Assembly: GCA_029237695.1 (NCBI GenBank)
Contig: CM055265.1
Coordinates: 77,308,447 to 77,372,446 of the forward strand
From: Conchocele bisecta
Taxonomy: Eukaryota; Mollusca; Bivalvia; Lucinida; Thyasiridae
Reading direction: 5' to 3'
Length of the DNA stretch: 64,000 bases
In this document: piece after piece, positions 56,347 to 64,000 of the stretch
Numbering within the stretch: the stretch's first letter is position 1
Layout of the letters: every line of letters starts with the position of its first letter
Made by a program: the position numbers and the translations under genes
Notes under the pieces: generated by a model
What the model was told of the DNA's origin: nothing
The model's input: only the letters and a program-made list of their open reading frames with translations
Databases searched by the model: none

Positions 56347-57750
56347 TCAAACGGCAGTTTCTGGCCAAATGCACAATATTTGCTCAAACTGGGGTTTGGG
56401 AGCCTAAACCATGGTTTAGACTCTCAAACTGGGGTTTAGTGAATTATTGTGCATTTGGCGAGCCTAAACTAGGGCAGTCTAAACTGGGGTTTGAGCTCAA
56501 ACCGTGGTTTAAGCTATCAGAAATCCTAGTTTGAGAGTCTAAACGGTGGTTTCTGCCGCCAAGTGCACAGTAATTGCTCAAACCAGGGTTTAAGAAAACT
56601 ACCGTTTGGGATCACGATTGGCAGTTGTTTTCTTAAACTGTGGTTTGGGTCCAAACTAGGGTTTAGGCTTTTGATTGGATTACGGCCTCAAACGGCAGTT
56701 TCTGGCCAAGTGCACAATAATTGCTCAAACTGGGGTTTGAGAGCCTAAACCCTGGTTTAGACTCTCAAACTGGGGTTTAGTGAATTATTGTGCATTTGGC
56801 GAGCCTAAACTAGGGTTTGTGCAGTCTAAGCTGGGATTTCAGCTCAAACCGTGGTTTAAGCTATCAGAAACCCTAGTTTGAGAGTCTAAACGGTGGTTTC
56901 TGCCGCCAAATGCACAATAATTGCTCAAACCAGGGTTTAATAAAACTACCGTTTGGGATCACGATTGGCAGTTGTTTTCTTAAACTGTGGTTTGGGTCCA
57001 AACTAGGGTTTATGCTTGTTTTTGGATAATTACCTCAAACGGCAGTTTCTTGCCAAATGCACAATAATTGATCAAACTGGGGTTTGAGAGCCTAAACCCT
57101 GGTTTAGACTATCAAACTGGGGCTTAGTGAATTATTGTGCATTTTGCGAGCCTAGACTAGGGTTTGGGCAGTCTAAACTGGGGTTTCAGCTCAAACCGTG
57201 GTTTAAGCTATCAGAAACCCTAGTTTGAGAGTCTAAACGGTGGTTTCTACCGCCAAGTGCACAGTAATTGCTCAAACCAGCGTTTAAGAAAACTACCGTT
57301 TGGGATCACGATTGGCAGTTGTTTTCTTAAACTGTGGTTTGGGTCCAAACTAGGGTTTATGCTTTTTATTGGATTACGACATCAAACGACAGTTTCTGGC
57401 CAAATTCACAATAATAGATCAAACTGGGGTCTAAGAGCATAAACCATGGTTTAGACTTTCAAACTGGGGTTTAGTGAATTATTGTGCATTTGGCGAGCCT
57501 AAACTAGGGCTTGGGCAGTCTAAACTGGGGTTTGAGCTCAAACCGTGGTTTAAGTTATCAAAAACCCAAGTTTGAGAGTCTAAACGGTGGTTTGAGCCAC
57601 CATGTGCACAATAATTGCCCAAACCAGGGTTTAAGAAAACTACCATTTGGGATCTCAAATGGCAGTTTAAGCCCAAACTAGGATTTGAGGAGCATAAACT
57701 AGGGTTTAAGCTCCAAACCATGGCTTAAGGAATTATTGTGCATTTGGCTT
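56347..57750. repeat. Satellite, about 345-bp period, built of short palindromes
   Basis: Four tandem units start TCAAACGGCAGTTTCT or close variants at 56347, 56688, 57035 and 57382. Inside each unit the sequence is almost wholly a chain of imperfect 14-18 base palindromes of the form AAAC-NN-GGTTT (for example CAAACTGGGGTTTG and CTAAACCCTGGTTTAG). Open frames across it are by-products of the repeat. Confidence 0.88.
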
Positions 57751-57849
57751 GCCATACCAGAATGCCAACAGGTAGAACCAAGGTAAGACGAGATACCTGT
57801 ACAGATACTTTTCGCATGCTTCTACCAACCACACGAGTTGCTACATTGT

Positions 57850-58015
57850 TATTGAGAACTATATTTCGAAGAACAATATATAGTATCGATGGAAAACTAG
57901 AAAACTATGTCAATATGGCGGCCATTTTAATTTTTGAAATATTTTGCCAATATTATTTTTTGTTCTACACAATCTCAGACTCATCTTTCAAAAGATGTTT
58001 TCCGAAGAGTATAAT
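57850..58015. repeat. Inverted distant copy of 1666-1830
   Basis: It contains CAATATGGCGGCCATTTT and ACTCATCTTTCAAAAGATG, which appear in reverse orientation at 1666-1830. A dispersed repeat of unknown type. Confidence 0.7.
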
Positions 58016-58189
58016 TTATAGCAACAATTTCAACTGGGTCACATCTCTATTACACTCGACACAGTATGTCCATTCCGTATTTAAGGCGGACCAATGCGCA
58101 TGCGTGGCTATACTTTCCAAAAATAATAAGAATAAAAAAAACACGTCATGTCATATGTTGGCATGTTATCGTGCCTACGATATATTTGT

Positions 58190-58530
58190 TTGCGTAAGTC
58201 GTCTTAACTAGCTAATTATCACGTCAAGACGACTTACTTAGATGATTATTACGTCAAGGCGACTTACTAACTGGTCAAGACGAGACATAAATAAATAAAT
58301 GTATATTTCAGTAGTGGGCAGTGTCACGTCTTAGACGAGATAACGCGTTAATTATCACGTCCAACTTATCACGTCTTGACGTGATAATAAGTCGTCTTGA
58401 CGAGATAATTAACTACCACGTTATCACGTTAAGTGGATGGCAGAAATATGCCACCATATAAGTCGTCTTGACGCGACGATTATGTAGGTAAGACTACATA
58501 TAGGGTATATTAAGACGACTTAGCTGTCAT
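58190..58530. repeat. Reiterated AAGTCGTCTTGACG motif
   Basis: Short motifs GTCGTCTTGACG, CGTCAAGACGAC and TTATCACGTC recur on both strands about a dozen times, giving many possible hairpins. No gene is seen. Confidence 0.65.
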
Positions 58531-58811
58531 GTTATCATTGGATGTGCATGGTAGAAATATTCCACCATATTTAAAGAAATACAGGGCCGCATCTACTCTT
58601 CATAAGCGGAGAACCAATACACATTGTATAAAGGGGAATAACTCTATTTGCCACAAATGCTGTTTAATGTTTACATACAAATAACTAGGTCGTGCCTTGT
58701 GTATGCATATAGTTTGGTATACACGTGCTTATTTGGACTCGATTTTACTAAACCAACGTTACCGATGCATGCTATAGTAAGGTATATCATGATTGAAGGA
58801 GCAAGTGGAAG

Positions 58812-58846
58812 AAGGGGGCTAACTCCCCGAGGGAGTTAGCCCCCTT
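58812..58846. repeat. Perfect hairpin
   Basis: Arms AAGGGGGCTAACTCCC and GGGAGTTAGCCCCCTT pair fully around a three-base loop. It is GC-rich against AT-rich flanks. Confidence 0.85.
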
Positions 58847-59783
58847 ATCCCACTGGCCCCTTTCAAATACAGAGCCAGACTGCGGGAGATATGGGTTGGG
58901 GAAGAGTCTGGTACACAAATGTGCATGCATGGTACATCAGCACATGACGTTCATATACAGTGTATGGTACGATCGCGTGTAGAAAAAAAACATTCACGGA
59001 CCAATTAGCTATATATCGGCAGACATTTGATACATTGTAGTCACATGTGATCAAGATTGTGCCATAAATTGCATGACACAGAAACTCGTGTTACATCATC
59101 AACGCTTCTTAAGCGGATCTACCAAAGATTCGGACTGTTCCAACTCGGGCCGGACACAACCTCAAATATAACCAAAGCAAGAAAATGCAGCCTGTCTGCA
59201 CACAAATGGTGGCAGATTGTAGAAACTGGGGCAAACTTCTTAACCGGACCCACGGACCACGCAAGGACACACACACTGACGGACACACACTCTAAGCACA
59301 GTATGTCCCCAACCCCGCCGGCTGTAACGAGATCGAGGGCATAACAATTATGTTTGAAATGTTTGCTTTACTCGTTCTATACGTCCGCAAATTAAAGATA
59401 GATCTCGTATAAACATGTAAAATGTCCACCAAAAGATATACGTTATATATAGAGCGGACGACACTGTGTCTCAGAAATGCAATATGTGTTTTTCTTCACG
59501 TCTTGCACTGTAAATGACATATATCAATCAATCGCACTATTTTATTTGATGAACATTTAAAAAACTCGCGCTATATTCAAGTTACAACTATCAGAAACGG
59601 TGTTAACAGGGGAGAGAACGTGGTTTGTCGTATTTTCGCTAAGCATGCACCAGTAGGGATTGTTGTTTGTTTTCAAAAGATCATACTATGCCACATTTAG
59701 AAAGACATTTCCATTATATACTTTCGTGAAATTAATATAATAAGATGATGTTAGTAACAATCGATTTCCAAACATGTTTGCAA

Positions 59784-59854
59784 TACAGTGGAACTTCCCC
59801 AAACCGGACACCCTGGGAGGTCCCCGGGGTGTCCGGTTTGGAGATGTTCCACTG
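59784..59854. repeat. Foldback hairpin with ACCGGACACC arms
   Basis: ACAGTGGAAC and AAACCGGACACC on the left oppose GGTGTCCGGTTT and GTTCCACTGT on the right. Related GTGTCCGGTTTAGAGA sequence occurs near 60210, so this is a dispersed family. Confidence 0.8.
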
Positions 59855-60000
59855 TAAATCAGACATGTGAGCACTTCACGACACATTCTAATGTTTTGCT
59901 ATCATGAACATTCATTGTAATCAGAGATACATAACAACGAAACACATCTAAGGTAAACATCAATAATTTCCCGAGTCTCCGGTTAAGACGGGCTTCACTG

Positions 60001-60045
60001 TACTGAAAAATAACTAGCGTTGCAAATGCTAGTTATTTTTCAGTA
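60001..60045. repeat. Perfect 18-bp hairpin
   Basis: TACTGAAAAATAACTAGC and GCTAGTTATTTTTCAGTA are perfect reverse complements around a nine-base loop. Confidence 0.85.
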
Positions 60046-60292
60046 TTATTAACATATTTTTGTTTAACAATCTTCGATTTTTTACAAGAGGGTTTCACTG
60101 TAAATCAGATATTTTATCATTCTGACCCATAGCTGTGTGCTATGTGATCATGAACATGCATTATCACCAGATATACATGACCAAGAAAAATAAGATCACA
60201 GATGTTTTATTAGTGTCCGGTTTAGAGACGTTTCACTGTACTTAGTTTCACCCATTGTCATGTATATCTGAGACCCAGTGCCTACAACAAAT

Positions 60293-60822
60293 TAATCTTA
60301 AACGTACATGCCCACTCAGGTGGCACAAACTGTTATTTATAGGAATTAAATAAGTGTATAATTGTGTCACTATTCCACCAGTTTAAAAAATGATAAGTGC
60401 CCGCTTTACAGATATAATCATTTAGTAATATTTATGTTACTGATAGTGACTCGCGGTGGTATCAGGCTATTTTCATATGCAATGAGGCATGATTTTTTAA
60501 AAATTATTTAAACTAATTAAATGTGTCACGTGAAAACATAATAGTTTCTACAGATTATAAAGTATGATCAATGCACATCAAAACATAATTACAGAGAATA
60601 AATAGTAGTGTCCGTTAACATTTTAAGGAAACACGGTTATCGCCTCTGATATCAGTGTGGAAATTTACGTCTGGTATAGAATGTATAATAATGCCAAACA
60701 ATACGTGAGGTAATGGTGAATGAATATTTAGTTTGCCAGAAAATATCATATCTACAGAATATACAAAACGATCTGTCGCCCTATATTATAACCAACTGAG
60801 TGGGAATGCACCTTTAATATTA
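60293..60822. mobile_element. MITE copy D, full length
   Basis: A 530-base non-coding unit has 31-base inverted ends with a few mismatches (outer TAATCTTAAA / TAATATTA, inner CCCACTCAG). It shares its body with copies A, B and C. GGCACAAACTGTTATTTATA at 60321-60340 corresponds to the sequence into which element 1 inserted in copy A. Confidence 0.8.
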
Positions 60823-60949
60823 CCGTGTAGAAAGGTCGTTGTAATCGAATAAGCCGGACCACTATGGCGCATAGGGATTTCTGGCTGCATGGGTGTCATT
60901 GAGTTAGCATGGGCCTAACTGTATGTACAAAATGTTGAACGTAAATAGG

Positions 60950-62121
60950 GGCATGGCCGAGGCCAACATGTCAATAATAGACTAAAACGTAACATAAAAC
61001 TACTATCATGGAACATAGATGGCATAAACACCTTGCTATCTTGTAATGAAACATTAGAGATACTGCAAACATATGACTTGATTGGAATTTGTGAAACATG
61101 GTGTGATACAATAGATACATGTGAAATACTATTGAATGGGTTTACATGTTTCCAAAAGTGTGCTACCCGTCGTCGTGCATTTGGTAGATTTGCTGGTGGT
61201 GTTGCTGTATTTGTTAGAACAATTTTTACTCGGTATATTGTTAAAGTAATTGATACGTATGATAACACCATAGCTATCATATTTGATGAGAATTTTTTGA
61301 AAACTGAAAAGAAAATTTTGTTTTGTTACACGTATGTATCACCTGAAGGGTCTAGTTTTTATGATGGGAAAATACAATCTAATGGTATACTAATGTTTGA
61401 GGATATTATCGATGATATTCAGATGCAATATGGACTAGATCTACACTTGATATGTGCTGGTGACTTTAATTCTAGGAATGGTCAAAAACAAGATTTCTTA
61501 GCTGTTAATGGTGGTATAAATGACCCTTTACATGACTTTGTTGACATGGATCCATTTAATGTACCAAGACATTCAAAAGATACCATTGTACATTCGCTTG
61601 GTAAATCTCTCCTTTCACTATGTTGTAACCTAGAAATGCATGTGTTAAATGGGAGAAAGCATTCTGATATGGGTGGTGAATTTACATATGTATCGCATCT
61701 TGGTAAAAGTGTAATTGACTATATAACTGTGAGTACTGAATTGTTTGAAGATGTTAAGGACTTCCAGGTTATGAACATTGATATATCGCCACATTTTCCT
61801 ATTGTATGGACATTTGGTGTAAATGATAACACTGGTCCGTCTACTAAAGGAGGTAAAGGCAGAAATTGGACTCGTTATAAATGGAATGATGATAAACGAG
61901 TACATTTTATGTCAAAGCTAGGTCACAACATAGTGCAAGAAAAGATTAGCATGTTTAACGATTTGATGAATGTTGGTGATGTAAATGCAACAGTAGACAG
62001 TTTAAAGGGTATATTACAATATGCTGGGTCTTATATGGTTTGTAGATCATATGATAATTGTCTTCAGAGTGGACAACCAAAATGGTGGGATTGTCAAGGT
62101 CATTACCAAGGTCAGGAATGA
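60950..62121 (+). pseudogene. Non-LTR retrotransposon (LINE) endonuclease fragment
   Basis: The frame is open from about 60950 without an initiator and contains apurinic-type endonuclease motifs in order: SWNIDG (near 61011), ICETWC (near 61090), CAGDFNSRNG (near 61460), VIDYITVS (near 61715) and SPHFPI (near 61788), the last being a variant of the usual SDH. It ends at 62121 just after QPKWWD, where a reverse transcriptase region would normally follow. None is seen downstream. The fragment is therefore truncated at both ends. Confidence 0.8.
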
Positions 62122-64000
62122 TCGAGACAAATTGTCTCCCCCAATTATCATATGAACCAAGTATACTTCAATTGTTATGACGTTATGGCCAATATAGCTT
62201 GATCTGACGAACGAAAAGTGGTAACAATGCAGTTGAAGTGTAAGGGATAGGCCAGCGTAGATAAGTACACGTAGTCACTTAATCACTTATAATGTACACT
62301 ATATTACATGGGGAACACACAGGAATATATGATACATTGATATGCGAACATCACTGTACTGTGCATGATACTATTCAATTACTACAAGGTTGTAAGCCAA
62401 TCGACTGTTATACTTTAACGCAACTTAAAAGCTATAGACGAATAAACTCGGTATGTGGTATCTCAATGGTCCCGTAGTGGACAATAGTATGAATGCACAA
62501 GTACTTTGATGATCGCTAATCAAAGTGAAATAACATACAAGTATAACATGGCATAACGAACATTGGAGGACAAAATGACAATCATCTGAGCTACCCCAGT
62601 GCTGGCGTATCTCAATAGATAGTGTAAACCTCTGAGTATCAAGGTCCCTAAAGGTCTGCCTCACCCGCAATATGAGGTCTAGTCAACAATATGGCTATAA
62701 TCCAACTTCAAGTGGATTAATCCATAAACAATATATGTAGTCTTACTACAATCCTTTAGCCATGATATGCCATGATAGGAGTATTACCATACACTATCAA
62801 AGTATACATATGTATTGCCTATGCAATATATATTTCCAAAGTATGAATGTCAAAGTCAAAGCCGGATGTGGTTACATCACATGATAGTCAATAACGATAA
62901 TGTTCCGGAAGCTGGTTCCCGGAAGTAAAGTTCCACAGGTAGTATTATCTCCGGAAATGGTGGACCAGATGTAAAGTTCCTATGGTATCACTCGACTGTA
63001 GCAACCCGGATGTGGTAGACCCGATGTAAAGTATCCATGGTGAATCAATGGGTTGTAATACCGGAAGTGGTAGACCGGATGTAAAGTTCCGATATAATAC
63101 AAAATGGCGATTATCACGTTGGCTAAGACGCCGGGAAAAGTTTCACTTAGGTGACATTCAACTCGGTGGTAGTATAATGATATGATATGTGTGTATGGCG
63201 TTTCACTTCACTAAACTATGGCTGTGACTGTCTGCTGAACGCGAGGTAGCTATCACACACTGCTCTATACAGGCCTGTACCCGGAGCTGCTACACACACT
63301 GCGCCAGACAGACGTACGGACACTCGGACGACCCGATACTCTGCACTGACTGGGGTCTGCCCTCAAACGAGTGGACCAAAACGTCCAATGTGGCTCGCTG
63401 GAGCGTTCTCAAGAGGCTACAAAAATGAAATGAATCTCCAATTACTGGACGAATACGCACAGACAGACAGACAGGATGCACAACAGACTAAAACGGGAAT
63501 CGAACAACGGCAAATCACAGCTGAAATAAAATGTTCTAGGTACATACCAAAATCCTCCGTGTCACTGGTGAATACAGTACTAGTCTTCTGTAACCAGAAT
63601 ATATGTGTCCCGCCAACACATAGCGAGACATCGCTTATATACGCACCAGTGAACCATGCACGGAATAATGGATATGCCTACCCCTCGTACGACATCTCAC
63701 ATAAATACTACAAAACCATGGCTTTTGCCATGTCACCCGTGGGTTATATTTGGCATAAATATATGTTCCCACGCCTTAAATTCACCAAACCAGTGTACAG
63801 CCCTCGTGGAATAAATACCATCCAACATGGTATACCCCACACTACCATAAATCTGCACACTATAGACCCAGATCTCATAATCCGAAATCTACTCGACTGG
63901 TCTCGACAATGCGAAGGTCGCTTCTTGGCCCCGCCAACCCCTCCCCTCCATATCGGTCCTACGGCATACACTCAAATGAGAGTGTAGCACATACTAAACT
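62122..64000. other. Unassigned DNA with one 200-codon open frame
   Basis: Most of the stretch is non-coding, with reiterations of GTGGTAGACCGGATGTAAAG near 62950-63090. An open frame at 63388-63987 (+, 199 residues) lacks recognisable motifs. It includes a repeated CAGACAGACAG tract and could be an exon, a repeat product or chance. It is noted without a function. Confidence 0.25.

Noticed and set aside
56286..57721. Several open frames with repeated WFGSKLGF-like text
   Set aside because: They are produced by the palindromic satellite and repeat with its period.
63388..63987. 199-codon gene
   Set aside because: No recognisable domain, low-complexity CAGACAGACAG tract and no neighbouring gene structure; mentioned only as an open frame.

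Overview
The window is nuclear DNA of an invertebrate animal, most likely a marine one and plausibly a bivalve mollusc. The evidence for that is AT-rich non-coding sequence, dense foldback elements, tRNA-derived SINE heads, a LINE endonuclease fragment and dispersed repeats of the kind common in molluscs. The species call is inference. I recognise no intact host gene.

The main content is two integrated virus-like DNA elements of the Polinton/Maverick (adintovirus-like) class. Element 1 (8480-25653, about 17.2 kb) is nearly complete. It has 0.19 kb terminal inverted repeats (TIRs), a 5-bp target duplication (CAAAG), a protein-primed-type DNA polymerase B, a DDE retroviral-type integrase, an FtsK/A32-type packaging ATPase, a probable major capsid protein, a probable jelly-roll minor capsid protein, a fiber-like protein with eight coiled-coil repeats, and a set of small membrane or virion proteins. 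Most virion genes in the middle and the ATPase are open. The polymerase, integrase, fiber, jelly-roll protein and several membrane-protein genes carry frameshifts or stops. It is therefore a decaying provirus, and no adenain-type protease was recognised.

Element 2 (31928-40559, about 8.6 kb) is an older, internally deleted relative. It has long TIRs (about 0.85 kb), a 5-bp duplication (TAATG), a heavily broken polymerase of the same type and a few small genes. It shares with element 1 the terminal sequence AGTAGTATATA, the subterminal motif ACACCCTATT and a distinctive intergenic array built on TGCTGAACAAATGCTTAACA.

Layout: 1-8474 host repeats (microsatellites, an inverted minisatellite, three foldback elements); 8480-25653 element 1, inserted in a MITE (empty-site paralogue at 60.3 kb); 25654-31927 MITEs, foldbacks and dispersed repeats; 31928-40559 element 2; 40565-52235 mostly featureless host DNA with a MITE carrying a nested SINE and a second tRNA-like sequence; 52236-54540 a pseudogene of a multicopy family with a CXC (tesmin-like) domain; 55.0-57.75 kb tandem repeats including a palindrome-rich 345-bp satellite; 57.8-64 kb hairpins, a full-length MITE, an orphan LINE endonuclease and unexplained DNA.

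In element 1 the virion block reads outward from closely spaced divergent starts (13425/13440 and 16051/16121). A rightward block runs capsid, ATPase, small membrane proteins, integrase. It meets the leftward polymerase tail to tail at 21.25 kb.
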